Shown here: one piece after another, positions 1 to 7,643 of the stretch
Layout of the letters: the number at the start of each line of letters is the position of its first letter
Numbering within the stretch: position 1 is the stretch's first letter
NCBI GenBank assembly: GCA_037444625.1
Contig: JBBIMA010000010.1
Location: 20,564 to 84,563, forward strand
DNA from: DTHT01 sp037444625
GTDB lineage: Bacteria; Acidobacteriota; Terriglobia; Bryobacterales; Bryobacteraceae
DNA: 64,000 nt
Reading direction: 5' to 3'
The notes under the pieces: model-generated
Told to the model about the DNA's origin: nothing
The model's input: only the letters and a program-made list of their open reading frames with translations
Databases searched by the model: none
Made by a program: the position numbers and the translations under genes

Positions 1-701
1 AGGTTCGCGTCCTGCTGCTCGATCTTGTCCAGGATCTCCTTGCTGGTCACCGAATCCAGCCGGTTGAACATTTCGGCCACCGCCCGCACCCCGCCGTAGG
101 ACTCCCGGCTCAGCTCCCCCAGCGCCTTGAGCTTCTGCCCGATGATGCCCGCGATCTTGCCGATGATCTCAGGCGAGATCTGATCCAGGTTCGCCATGCG
201 CAGGGCCACGTCCGCCCGCATCTCCGGCGGCAGCGAGATCAGCAGGGCGGCCGCCTGCGACGGATTCAGGTGCGAGAGGATCAGAGCGATGGTCTGCGGA
301 TGCTCGCTGTGAACGAACTTGGCCAGTTGCTGGGGATCGGCCTTCTGGAGCGCATCGAAGCTGGCCACTTCGCTGCCCAGGGCCTTCATCACCCGGTCCA
401 GGATCTTCTTGGCGTGCTCCGGACCGAAGGCGTTGATCAGCAGCTTGCGCGCGTAGTCCAGCCCGCCCTTGAGCATGTAGTCGTGGGCCAGCGTCATCTG
501 GTAGAACTCCTCCAGGACGCTCTCGGCCTGCTCGGCGGGAATCGAGCCCATGCGCGCCACTTCCCGGCCGATGGCCTGCACCTCCTCCTCGTCGAACTGC
601 TTGAGGATCTCGGCGCTGGCCTGTTCTCCCAGCGACACCAGCAGGATGGCCGCCTTGCGCACCCCGGCCAGCGGCTCGTTTTGGGCCGTGTTCAGGATCA
701 T
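1..701 (-). CDS. fliG: Flagellar motor switch protein FliG (partial, C-terminus outside window)
   Basis: FliG forms the upper layer of the flagellar C-ring. It binds the MS-ring protein FliF and couples stator force to rotation and switching. The visible 233 residues start MILNTAQNEPLAGVRKAA and cover the N-terminal FliF-binding domain and the middle domain with the EHPQTIALILSHL segment (around residues 126-138). The C-terminal torque domain lies beyond the left edge, so truncation is due to the window and not mutation. The ATG at 701 lies 24 bases after the fliF stop, so the gene is the last visible cistron of the flagellar operon. Identification rests on clear similarity to the family. Confidence 0.93.
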   Translation of the reverse strand, partial: MILNTAQNEPLAGVRKAAILLVSLGEQASAEILKQFDEEEVQAIGREVARMGSIPAEQAESVLEEFYQMTLAHDYMLKGGLDYARKLLINAFGPEHAKKILDRVMKALGSEVASFDALQKADPQQLAKFVHSEHPQTIALILSHLNPSQAAALLISLPPEMRADVALRMANLDQISPEIIGKIAGIIGQKLKALGELSRESYGGVRAVAEMFNRLDSVTSKEILDKIEQQDAN

Positions 702-725
702 GCTTCACCCCGCTGCCGGCGCGCT

Positions 726-2420
726 TCACTTCTCCAGCTCATAGAGCCAGCTCCGCAGGATCTGGGCGGCCGAGACGGGATCCTTCTTCACCGTCTCGAC
801 CAAGTGCTTGGTGAGCACTTCGGTCTTCTTGGTGCCCACCGGGGGCAGCTTCAAGGCGCTCAGGGCTTCGGCCTCCAGTTGCTGCTTGCGCGCCGCCTGC
901 TCGGCCAGCCGCGCCTCCAGTTGCTCGGCCGCGCTGGCCTGCGGCGCTTCGAGCGAAGGCTGGGCCGCCGCGGCCGGCAGGGCGGGTTGAACCTCGACCG
1001 TCTTGCGCCGGCGCCTGCGCCGCAATAGCAGCAGGAGGGCCGCGGCCAACAGCAGCAGCAGGCCGCCCGCCCCGGCCGCCAGCCGGGGATCGGCGCTCAG
1101 CAGCGGCTGCAACCAAGCGGGCAAGGGTACGGCGGGCGCGGGCTTCGCGGCCGGCTCGGGCGGTGCGGGCGGCGGCAGATTCAGCGTGTTCTCGAAGGGC
1201 AGGCTCTCCAGGATCAACTGGTCGCCGCGATCCGGATTCAGGCCGGTGGCCGCCGCCACCACCTCGCGAATCACTTTCAGGCGCTCGGGGGGAGGCGGCT
1301 CCAGGATGCGGCGCGCCCGGGGTCCGGTCCCCTCCCAGCGCACGTTCTGGTCGAGCAGCACGGCGATCGAGATGCGTTTGACGGTTCCCTGAGGCAGCCG
1401 AGTGCGCCGCACGGTGCGCGTGGCCTGGTAGGTGATGCTCTCGCTCCGCCGGGTTGCGCCGGCGCCGCTCGTGCCCGGACGCGAGGTGGGACGCGGCAGG
1501 TTGGAGGCCGTCCCGGGAACCCCCGAGGCCAGGGTGCTGCCGCTGACGTCCTCGCTCTTCTGCGAGCTGACCATCACGGCCCGGGTGGGATCGAAGATTT
1601 CCTCGCTCTGCTCGCCGCTGGTGAGGTCGCACTCCACCGACACGCCGGCACGGAACTTCTCGGCGCCCACCAGCGGCTCGAGCGTCGAGTGGATCTTGGC
1701 CAGCAGGTCCTTCTCCAGGCGCTGCCGCAGCTCGAGGGCCGCCTCCGAGGAATCCTCGCCTTCGGCCGAGGTGCGCCGGGCGCGGTTCAGCAGATTGCCC
1801 CGCATGTCCAGCACGGCCACCGCCTCCGGCGCCAGTCCCTCGACCGCACTGGCCACCAGGTAGCAGATGGCCTGCACGCTGGAGGGCGCCAGGCGCGTCC
1901 CGCCCCGCAGGCGCACCATCACGCTGGCCTTGGCCGGCTGGCGCTGCTCCAGAAACACCGAATCCTTGGGAAAGGTGATGTGCACCCGGGCCTGCTCGAC
2001 CTCGCCCAGGGCCGCCACCGAGCGCTCCAGTTCGCCCTCCAGGGCCCGGCGATAGTTCACCTGCTCGGTGAAGTCGGTGGCCCCGAAGTTGTTCCGATCG
2101 AACAGCTCGAAGCCGATGCGCCCGCTGCGCGGCAAGCCCGCCGCCGCCATGCGCAGGCGCAGCTCGGCGATCTGGGCCGAGGGCGCCAGCACAGTGGCGC
2201 CGTTGTCGGCCAGGCGGTACTCGACTCCGCTGCTGCGCAGCCTCTCGACCAGCGCCCCGGCGTCCTCGGCCGACAGCCCGGTGTACAGGGGGCGGAAGTC
2301 CCGCTCCCGCCGCCAGTGCGTCAGGGCGACCAGCGAGCCGGCCACCGCCAGCGCCGCCGCCAGCAGAGTGATCTTCTGGCGCAGCGTCAGGCTGGCGAGA
2401 AGTTTGCGAATCTGCTGCAT
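726..2420 (-). CDS. fliF: Flagellar MS-ring protein FliF
   Basis: FliF (564 aa) is the inner-membrane ring on which the flagellar motor and the type III export gate are built. A transmembrane helix is visible near residues 17-36 (ITLLAAALAVAGSLVALTHW). It is followed by the periplasmic ring-building motifs, a long proline/alanine-rich stretch, and a second leucine-rich helix near 445-468 that ends in a run of arginines. The last ~40 residues (ending RSWLYELEK) match the cytoplasmic tail that binds FliG, which is encoded immediately downstream. Length is normal for the family. It sits 39 bases after fliE in the same operon. Confidence 0.95.
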   Translation of the reverse strand: MQQIRKLLASLTLRQKITLLAAALAVAGSLVALTHWRRERDFRPLYTGLSAEDAGALVERLRSSGVEYRLADNGATVLAPSAQIAELRLRMAAAGLPRSGRIGFELFDRNNFGATDFTEQVNYRRALEGELERSVAALGEVEQARVHITFPKDSVFLEQRQPAKASVMVRLRGGTRLAPSSVQAICYLVASAVEGLAPEAVAVLDMRGNLLNRARRTSAEGEDSSEAALELRQRLEKDLLAKIHSTLEPLVGAEKFRAGVSVECDLTSGEQSEEIFDPTRAVMVSSQKSEDVSGSTLASGVPGTASNLPRPTSRPGTSGAGATRRSESITYQATRTVRRTRLPQGTVKRISIAVLLDQNVRWEGTGPRARRILEPPPPERLKVIREVVAAATGLNPDRGDQLILESLPFENTLNLPPPAPPEPAAKPAPAVPLPAWLQPLLSADPRLAAGAGGLLLLLAAALLLLLRRRRRRKTVEVQPALPAAAAQPSLEAPQASAAEQLEARLAEQAARKQQLEAEALSALKLPPVGTKKTEVLTKHLVETVKKDPVSAAQILRSWLYELEK

Positions 2421-2459
2421 GCCTCAGCGCGGCCGCCGGGTCCCGGCCCGGCTCCTGTC

Positions 2460-2753
2460 TCATATCGGCATTCGCATGATCTCCTGGTAGGCCTGCACCA
2501 CCTTGTTGCGCACCTCCAGGAACAACTGGAAGGCCAGTTCGGCCCGTTGGACGGCCAGCACCGTCTGGTGCACCTCCTCGTTCTCGCCCGCCAGCAGTTT
2601 CAGCGTGCTCTCGTCGGCCGTGCGTTGCAGCCCCTCGACGCGCTCGATCGCCTCCCGGAGCGCCGCCTGGAAGCCTCCCGCCGCCCGGCGGGACTCGCCG
2701 GCCGGCTCCGGAAGCGAGATGCCAGCGGAGATGGGGCGGATCGTCCCGATCAT
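2460..2753 (-). CDS. fliE: Flagellar hook-basal body complex protein FliE
   Basis: FliE (97 aa) is the small adaptor between the MS ring and the proximal rod. The C-terminal half (TVLAVQRAELAFQLFLEVRNKVVQAYQEIMRMPI without its first part) carries the conserved FliE ending, with the typical VxAYQEIMRMxI finish. No signal peptide is present, as expected for a substrate of the flagellar export machine. It starts 4 bases after the flgC stop and is followed by fliF, the usual gene order. Confidence 0.93.
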   Translation of the reverse strand: MIGTIRPISAGISLPEPAGESRRAAGGFQAALREAIERVEGLQRTADESTLKLLAGENEEVHQTVLAVQRAELAFQLFLEVRNKVVQAYQEIMRMPI

Positions 2754-2757
2754 GGCC

Positions 2758-3195
2758 TCAGCGCAGCAGCTCGATCGAGCGGTGGATCATATCCTTGACC
2801 GCCGAAACCGCCGCCACGTTGGCCTGATAGCCGCGCACCGCACCCATCAGGTCCACCATGTCCTCGGCGGGGTTGATGCGCGGGAAGGCCACGTAGCCTT
2901 CGGCATCGGCGTCGGGGTGCCCGGGCAGATAGCGTTTCTCGGGCTCGCGCGGGTCCTCGATGATCTCCGCCACGCGCACTCCGGTGAGCGAGCCGTCCAT
3001 CTCGGCGGCGAACACGCTGGAGAAGGCGGAGGCCACAGGCTCGCTGGCGAAGACCGCATCCTTGCGGCGGTAAGGACCGCCGGCCGCCGTGCGGGTGGTT
3101 TCGGCGTTGGCCAGATTCTCGGCCAGCAGTTCGGCTCGTGCGCGCTGGGCGGCGAGACCGGAAGCGCTGACCGAGAGGGCGGTGAACAGGCTCAT
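2758..3195 (-). CDS. flgC: Flagellar basal-body rod protein FlgC
   Basis: FlgC (145 aa) is one of the proximal rod subunits in the periplasm. It starts with the rod-family N-terminus (SLFTALSVSASGLAAQRARAE, followed by the LAENLANAETT motif). It ends with the FlgC-type segment YVAFPRINPAEDMVDLM and a coiled C-terminal helix. The ATG overlaps the flgB stop by 4 bases, suggesting translational coupling. No signal peptide, consistent with export by the flagellar secretion apparatus. Confidence 0.95.
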   Translation of the reverse strand: MSLFTALSVSASGLAAQRARAELLAENLANAETTRTAAGGPYRRKDAVFASEPVASAFSSVFAAEMDGSLTGVRVAEIIEDPREPEKRYLPGHPDADAEGYVAFPRINPAEDMVDLMGAVRGYQANVAAVSAVKDMIHRSIELLR

Positions 3196-3530
3196 GTTTG
3201 CTTGCCCTCCTGGATGGCGGCCCTCAGCATGCGGATGCGGGCGCGCAGCAGGTTGGAAGCGAGATTGAACCGCAGGGCGTTTTCCGCCAGCAGGCGGGCC
3301 TCGCGGTCCAGACTCACGTTGTTGCCGTCGTTCTTCACGGGCAGTCCGGAGACCTCGACAGGCTGCGGGCCGGCGCCCTCGATCAGGCTGTAAAACTCAC
3401 GCTGGAAATCAATGTCGCGCGTGCGATAGCCGGGCGTGTCGGCGTTGGCCAGGTTCGAGGCGACCAGTTTCTGGCGGGCGGCCAGCAGATCCATGTAGCG
3501 CTCGAGCGCCCGCCCGACTCCTTCCAGCAT
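3192..3530 (-). CDS. flgB: Flagellar basal-body rod protein FlgB
   Basis: FlgB (112 aa) is the rod subunit closest to the MS ring. The N-terminal helix with LVASNLANADTPGYRTRDIDF is the hallmark rod/hook motif, and the C-terminal helix (residues ~85-108) is also typical. At 112 residues it is slightly shorter than many homologues (about 130) but both conserved ends are present. It is the first gene of the flgB-flgC-fliE-fliF-fliG operon. A sigma-54-like element lies about 16 bases upstream. Confidence 0.93.
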   Translation of the reverse strand: MLEGVGRALERYMDLLAARQKLVASNLANADTPGYRTRDIDFQREFYSLIEGAGPQPVEVSGLPVKNDGNNVSLDREARLLAENALRFNLASNLLRARIRMLRAAIQEGKQT

Positions 3531-3545
3531 TCCGCCCCGGCCGCT

Positions 3546-3561
3546 GCAAGGGGCCTTCCAA
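3546..3561 (-). promoter_or_regulatory. Candidate sigma-54 promoter (-24/-12) of the flagellar operon
   Basis: Read on the minus strand the element is TTGGAAGGCCCCTTGC. It has the GG and GC doublets separated by exactly 10 bases, which is the defining sigma-54 geometry (consensus TTGGCACG-N4-TTGC). Transcription would start near 3534, only a few bases before the flgB ATG at 3530. Sigma-54 control of rod genes is common in other phyla. Here it is an inference from one motif. Confidence 0.4.
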
Positions 3562-3632
3562 AACCCTTCCGTGCCTTTTCATGAAGTTACCGGCCGCGAG
3601 GCGCCAGCCTTCCGGCGCGCGACGCAAAGCCG

Positions 3633-4424
3633 TCACCCGCCCGGCGTCCGTGCCGGCGCCTGAAAACCCACCCGCGCCAGCTCCTGGCTGATTTCCGCCG
3701 CCGCCCGCTGCACCCCAGCGATCATCGCCCGGCGCTTGGCGGGCAGGCAGCGGGCGGTGGGAGCGCTCACGCTCACCGCGGCGCAAACCCGGCCGGCGGC
3801 GTCGAACACCGGCGCGCCCGCCAGAAAAGCGCCCTCGATGGTCTCCTCCTGGTTCAGGGCGAAACCCTGCCGGCGGACTTTGGCCAGCTCGGCCTGCAAG
3901 GCGGCGCGCGTGGTGATGGTCCGCGCCGTGTACCGCGGCAGTCGCCCGTCGCCCAGTAGCCGCTTGAGCTCCTCCGGGGGCAGGTGCGCCGCCACGGCTT
4001 TGCCCACCGCGCTGGCGTGCAGGGGGCAGGCGTCCCCCAAGTCCAGCGACAGGCGCAGCTTGTGGTGAGCCTGGGCGGCCTCGGTCAGCACGACGCCGGC
4101 GCTGCGCAGCTCGGCCAGCCAGGCCGATTCGCCCAGCTCGTCCCGCAAGCGGACCAGTTGCGGGCGGGCGGCGGCCGCCAGGGTCAGATCGGCCCCCGCC
4201 CGGCGGGCCAAAGCGGCCGCTTTCAACGACAGCCGGTAGGGCGCCGTGATCCCGGCCTGTTCCACGTAACCCAACTCCCGCAGCGTATAGAGGATGCGGA
4301 AGACACTGCTCTTGCCTAGGCCGCTGTGCTCGGCGATCCGGCCCAGCTCGGCCGGGCCTTCGGCCAGGCTCTCCAGAACCCGGAAGGTCCGGGCGATGAC
4401 CTCGATATGATTGCGGGCGGGCAT
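3633..4424 (-). CDS. IclR family transcriptional regulator
   Basis: This 263-residue protein has the IclR layout. A winged helix-turn-helix occupies residues ~5-65 (IAEHSGLGKSSVFRILYTL is the recognition region). A GAF-like effector domain occupies ~80-250, including a segment with HASAVGKAVAAHLPPEE typical of the family. It would bind an unknown small-molecule ligand. No metabolic gene is adjacent in the same direction, so the target pathway cannot be read from context. Its own promoter contains an IclR-like palindrome, so autoregulation is likely. The ATG at 4424 has no ribosome-binding site in front of it. Confidence 0.9.
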   Translation of the reverse strand: MPARNHIEVIARTFRVLESLAEGPAELGRIAEHSGLGKSSVFRILYTLRELGYVEQAGITAPYRLSLKAAALARRAGADLTLAAAARPQLVRLRDELGESAWLAELRSAGVVLTEAAQAHHKLRLSLDLGDACPLHASAVGKAVAAHLPPEELKRLLGDGRLPRYTARTITTRAALQAELAKVRRQGFALNQEETIEGAFLAGAPVFDAAGRVCAAVSVSAPTARCLPAKRRAMIAGVQRAAAEISQELARVGFQAPARTPGG

Positions 4425-4430
4425 GGCCCT

Positions 4431-4460
4431 GTTCTACCTTGCGGAACCCGTTCCGGTCAA
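4431..4460 (-). promoter_or_regulatory. iclR promoter with embedded palindromic operator
   Basis: On the minus strand TTGACC (4455-4460) and TAGAAC (4431-4436) are separated by 18 bases. The spacer region holds the perfect inverted repeat CGGAAC-CC-GTTCCG (4442-4455), which matches the GGAA...TTCC style of IclR operators. The -10 box ends 6 bases before the ATG, so the transcript is probably leaderless. The operator identity is inferred. Confidence 0.6.
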
Positions 4461-4502
4461 GCCTGCCCTCCCGGAGAACCAGCGCTGTGCGCCCCGCTGG
4501 TC

Positions 4503-4508
4503 TATAAT
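4503..4508 (+). promoter_or_regulatory. Candidate -10 box (TATAAT) for the YbjN-like gene
   Basis: A perfect TATAAT lies 92 bases before the start at 4601. No good -35 hexamer is visible at the normal spacing, so the promoter may be activator-dependent or weak. The leader ends in a strong ribosome-binding site (AAGGAGGG). Confidence 0.45.
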
Positions 4509-4600
4509 ACGGGCTGGTTCCCGTCCTGGCGCCCGCGACGAGCGACAGCCCGACACGCGCCACAAGGGCGGAAGCGACCGTGTAATGCAAGGAGGGCATT

Positions 4601-5026
4601 ATGGGGCTGTTCGGCTCAAAGGCCTCGCCCGGCGGCGTGCTCACCACCGTCAGCGGCGAAGAGATGGCGCAGATCGTGCGGGACGAAGGCTACTCGCCCG
4701 AGCTGGACCGGGACTCGCGCGGAGACCCGATGATCCGTTTCCGGGTGGAGGGTTACAACTGCCTGCTGTTTTTTTACGGGGTCAAAGAGGGCCGCGCCAT
4801 CAGCGTGCAGTTTCGCGCCGCCTTTCGCGAGAAGGTCCCCATCGAAAAGGTGAACGAGTGGAACCGCAAGAAGCGGTTCCTCAAGGTATACCTGGACGAA
4901 GACGACGACATCAACATGGACATGGACGTGGATTTGGAAGGCGGCGTCACGCGCGAGTACCTGGCCGAGAGGCTGCGCACCTGGCGGGCCGCTTTTCTGA
5001 CCTGCGTGCGCTTCCTGGCCGAGTGA
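4601..5026 (+). CDS. YbjN domain-containing protein
   Basis: This 141-residue soluble protein resembles the YbjN family (a fold shared with type III secretion chaperones). Its biochemical role is not settled, although in enterobacteria it is linked to stress and motility phenotypes. Visible signatures are an N-terminal sensor-like segment (LTTVSGEEMAQIVRDEGYSPEL), the central FRVEGYNCLLFFYG strand pair, and VNEWNRKKRFLKVYLDEDDD followed by an acidic stretch. No signal peptide or membrane segment. A strong AAGGAGGG ribosome-binding site sets the start. It stands alone, convergent with the sulfatase downstream. Confidence 0.8.
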   Translation: MGLFGSKASPGGVLTTVSGEEMAQIVRDEGYSPELDRDSRGDPMIRFRVEGYNCLLFFYGVKEGRAISVQFRAAFREKVPIEKVNEWNRKKRFLKVYLDEDDDINMDMDVDLEGGVTREYLAERLRTWRAAFLTCVRFLAE

Positions 5027-5060
5027 GGCGGGGCCGGGCGCCCGGGCCGGCCGGCGCGCC

Positions 5061-6386
5061 TTAGCGGCGCAGGGCGGTGGCCAGCCAGGCTTCCAGCTCC
5101 TGCTGGAGGCGCTTGAAGAGGTCCGGGTATTCGGCCGCCAGGGTGCGGCGCTCGCCCGGGTCTTCGCGCACGTTGTAGAGGAACCGGGCGCCCCTGATGT
5201 CCAGCAGCTTGAAGTCTCCCCGCATGGCGGCGCGCATGTCGTAGCCCTCGGCCTTCCACTCCCAGAACAGGGTGCGCTCGGGCGTCGGGGCTTTGCCCCG
5301 CCAGACCTCCAACAGGTTCAAGCCGTCCACCTTCCAGGCCGGATCGGGCGTGCCCCCGGCCGCCGCCAACACGGTCGGGAAGACGTCAATCATGTGAACC
5401 GGCGCCTCGAAGCGGCGTCCCGCCGGCACCTGACCGGGCCAGCGCACCAGGCCCGGCACCCGGATGCCGCCTTCCTCCAGGCTGCGCTTCTGGCCGCGGA
5501 AGGGGCGGTTGCTGTCGTGGAAATTCGAGGCTCCCTGATTGCCGGCCTCGAAGGTGGCCCCATTGTCGCTGGTGAAAATCACGATCGTGTCGCGGGCCAG
5601 CCCGGTTTCCTCCAGCGCGGTCAGGATGCGGCCGATGGCGGCGTCCAGTCGGTGAATCATGGCGGCGTAATGGGCGTTGTAAGGCTTGGCGGGATCCTTT
5701 TCGGGGAACTTGCCCCGGTAGAGGGCCAGGTCCTCCTCGGGGGCTTCGATGTAAAAGTGCGGCTCGATGAAGGGGACGTAGAGGAAGAAGGGGCGCCGGG
5801 GGCGTGAGCGCAGGAAGCGGACGGCCTCATCGGCCAGCAGCTCGGCCGAATAGCCGCGCACCGGGACCTGGTCGCGCCCACGATACAAGAACTTGGGGAA
5901 ATGTTCCCAGGCGTGGCGCGCGTCCAGGTAGCCGAACGTCTCCGCGAAGCCTTGCTCCAGCGGATGGGTGAAGGAGCCGTCCGGCAGTCGCCCCCGGTGC
6001 CACTTGCCGTACAGCACGCTGGTGTAGCCCAGAGGCGCCAGGGCTTCGGCCAGCGTCACCTCGCCCGCGGGCAGATCGTCGCTGTTCGAGGTCACCCCGT
6101 TGTGGATGTTGTACTTGCCCGTCAGCAGGCAGGCCCTCGAGGGAGCGCACAGCGGCATGCCCACATACCAGCGCGTGAAGATCGTGCCCTGGGCGGCCAG
6201 CCGGTCCAGGTGAGGCGTGCTCCAGCTTCGCCGCCCGTTGAAGCCCACGTCGCCCCACCCCATATCGTCGGCGAACAGAAACACGATGTTGGGACGCTGC
6301 TCGGCCGCCCCCGCCGCGCGCCCCAGGGCACCGGCGCCGGCCAAACGCAGCAGCTCCCGCCGATTCCAACCGCCCGCTTTGCTCAT
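5061..6386 (-). CDS. Tat-exported arylsulfatase-type sulfatase
   Basis: A 441-residue sulfatase that would hydrolyse sulfate esters outside the cytoplasm. The N-terminus NRRELLRLAGAGALG is a twin-arginine-type signal. Metal-binding residues appear in FLFADDMGWGD. The formylglycine site is C80-A-P-S-R (cysteine type, which needs a formylglycine-generating enzyme for activation; none is encoded in this window). The GKWH segment and the FTSDNG motif complete the active site. The start at 6386 was chosen because the reading frame remains open far upstream, but only this ATG directly precedes the signal peptide. The substrate is not predictable. Confidence 0.92.
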   Translation of the reverse strand: MSKAGGWNRRELLRLAGAGALGRAAGAAEQRPNIVFLFADDMGWGDVGFNGRRSWSTPHLDRLAAQGTIFTRWYVGMPLCAPSRACLLTGKYNIHNGVTSNSDDLPAGEVTLAEALAPLGYTSVLYGKWHRGRLPDGSFTHPLEQGFAETFGYLDARHAWEHFPKFLYRGRDQVPVRGYSAELLADEAVRFLRSRPRRPFFLYVPFIEPHFYIEAPEEDLALYRGKFPEKDPAKPYNAHYAAMIHRLDAAIGRILTALEETGLARDTIVIFTSDNGATFEAGNQGASNFHDSNRPFRGQKRSLEEGGIRVPGLVRWPGQVPAGRRFEAPVHMIDVFPTVLAAAGGTPDPAWKVDGLNLLEVWRGKAPTPERTLFWEWKAEGYDMRAAMRGDFKLLDIRGARFLYNVREDPGERRTLAAEYPDLFKRLQQELEAWLATALRR

Positions 6387-6457
6387 AGCAGGGCTTAGTC
6401 TAACACCTCCCGCCGACGGCCGAGCCGAGGACCGCCAGGCCGCCCCGCGCTTCGGCG

Positions 6458-7033
6458 CTAGCGCAGCAGGCGAAGGCGCTGCGGCTCGGTCCAAACCTGC
6501 CGCAGGCCGTAGGGCAGGGGAATCGGCCGGGAGGCGTCGTAGCCCTCCGGTTGCTGCGCGGCGACCAGCTCGAGCAATCTTTCCGCCAGCCAGGGCGGCA
6601 GCCGCAGGTTCTGGAAGTAAGCCTTCTCGATAGTGAACGTCAGCCGCCCCTGCTGAGCCCGGAAGCGGAAGTCCGTCCAGACGGTTTTCTTGCCTCGCAG
6701 GGCCGGGCGCAGCAGCGCGGGAACGGCGCCCGGCCTCCATTTTTCGATGGCGTCGAAGTCCACCACCGCCAGAGTGGAAACGTAATTGTACGGGAAGAGC
6801 TTGACGCGCAGCGATTCCAAACCCGGGCGCGGCGCCTCCCGCAGCGAGTAGCTCAGATACTCGTTGAGATCGCTTTCCTCCAGCACAAAAGAGGCCGGAC
6901 GCTCGGCCGACTGGGCTTGGTTCAGTTGATCGAACAGAGCCAGAACCTTCTTGACCGCCGGGGGCGGTTCTTCGGCCGCCGCCCGCAGGAGGACGGCCAG
7001 GCACATCCCCGCCCGCAGCCAAGCGACGCGCAC
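6458..7033 (-). CDS. Exported hypothetical protein
   Basis: I do not recognise a named family. The 191-residue product begins with a short hydrophobic signal-like segment (LRAGMCLAVLLRAAA), so it is probably periplasmic. The rest is soluble, with alternating strands (ESLRVKLFPYNYVSTLAVVDFD, TFTIEKAYFQN) that resemble a curved beta-sheet lipid- or ligand-binding fold. This is only an impression. It starts with GTG at 7033. A TACACT box lies 9 bases upstream, and GGAAGCAAG between them could serve as a weak ribosome-binding site. It lies 72 bases upstream of the sulfatase in the same direction. Confidence 0.6.
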   Translation of the reverse strand: MRVAWLRAGMCLAVLLRAAAEEPPPAVKKVLALFDQLNQAQSAERPASFVLEESDLNEYLSYSLREAPRPGLESLRVKLFPYNYVSTLAVVDFDAIEKWRPGAVPALLRPALRGKKTVWTDFRFRAQQGRLTFTIEKAYFQNLRLPPWLAERLLELVAAQQPEGYDASRPIPLPYGLRQVWTEPQRLRLLR

Positions 7034-7073
7034 CTTGCTTCCAGTGTAAGGCCGCCGGGCGCGGATCCGCGGG

Positions 7074-7643
7074 CTACTCGGCCAGGTCCCGGCCCAGCTC
7101 TTCCAACTCGGTCGGCGTCAAGCGGTGTTCGGCCTGATACCGCGGGTGGTCCACGATCAGGCGGGCGCCCTCTTTCCAGCGCGCCGCCTGCTCGGCCGAG
7201 AGGGCGAACTTCAGATACTGCACCGAGCTCAGCCGGTCGCTGGAAATCTGCCTGGTGTCAAAGCGGGCGGGCGTCCGGTGCCCGGCGACTTCCAGCCAGA
7301 CGTGCCGCTCCAGGCCCAGCAGCTCGCGCAGCTTCACCGCCCGCTCGGCGGGCGTTTCGTACTCGATCAGCAGGCTGGCCGACAGCTCGTTGGGCCCCGG
7401 AATCAGCTCGTTGTAGGTGTCCAGCTCGTGGCGAATGGCCTCCGGCTCGACGATCCGCTCGATGCGCATCATTTCCTGGATCTGATAGCGCACCGTCTCG
7501 CGGTTCTCGAACAGGAAGGTCATGTGATCGCCCAGCCGGATCCGGCGGCGGTCCTTGAGAGCCATCACTTGAGGCCGCCAGCTCTTGCGCTCCGCTTCGT
7601 AGTCGCCGATGGGGCGGATCTCGGAGAACTCCAGAGGCTTCAT
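7074..7643 (-). CDS. DUF3501 family protein
   Basis: A 189-residue soluble protein of the uncharacterised DUF3501 family. Recognisable features are the N-terminal LEFSEIRPIGDYEAER, the segment MTFLFENRETVRYQIQEMMR, and the later strand-rich region with ARFDTRQISSDRLSSVQYL. The ATG at 7643 overlaps the stop of the Fe-S protein by 4 bases, so the two are translationally coupled. Genes of this family commonly sit with a rubrerythrin and an Fe-S reductase-like protein, as here, which suggests a shared redox or peroxide-response role. No catalytic residues can be assigned. Confidence 0.88.
   Translation of the reverse strand: MKPLEFSEIRPIGDYEAERKSWRPQVMALKDRRRIRLGDHMTFLFENRETVRYQIQEMMRIERIVEPEAIRHELDTYNELIPGPNELSASLLIEYETPAERAVKLRELLGLERHVWLEVAGHRTPARFDTRQISSDRLSSVQYLKFALSAEQAARWKEGARLIVDHPRYQAEHRLTPTELEELGRDLAE

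Noticed and set aside
6387..7022. Upstream extension of the sulfatase 1 frame to 7022
   Set aside because: The extension is not protein-like, covers a separate gene on the same strand in another frame, and would place the Tat signal internally.
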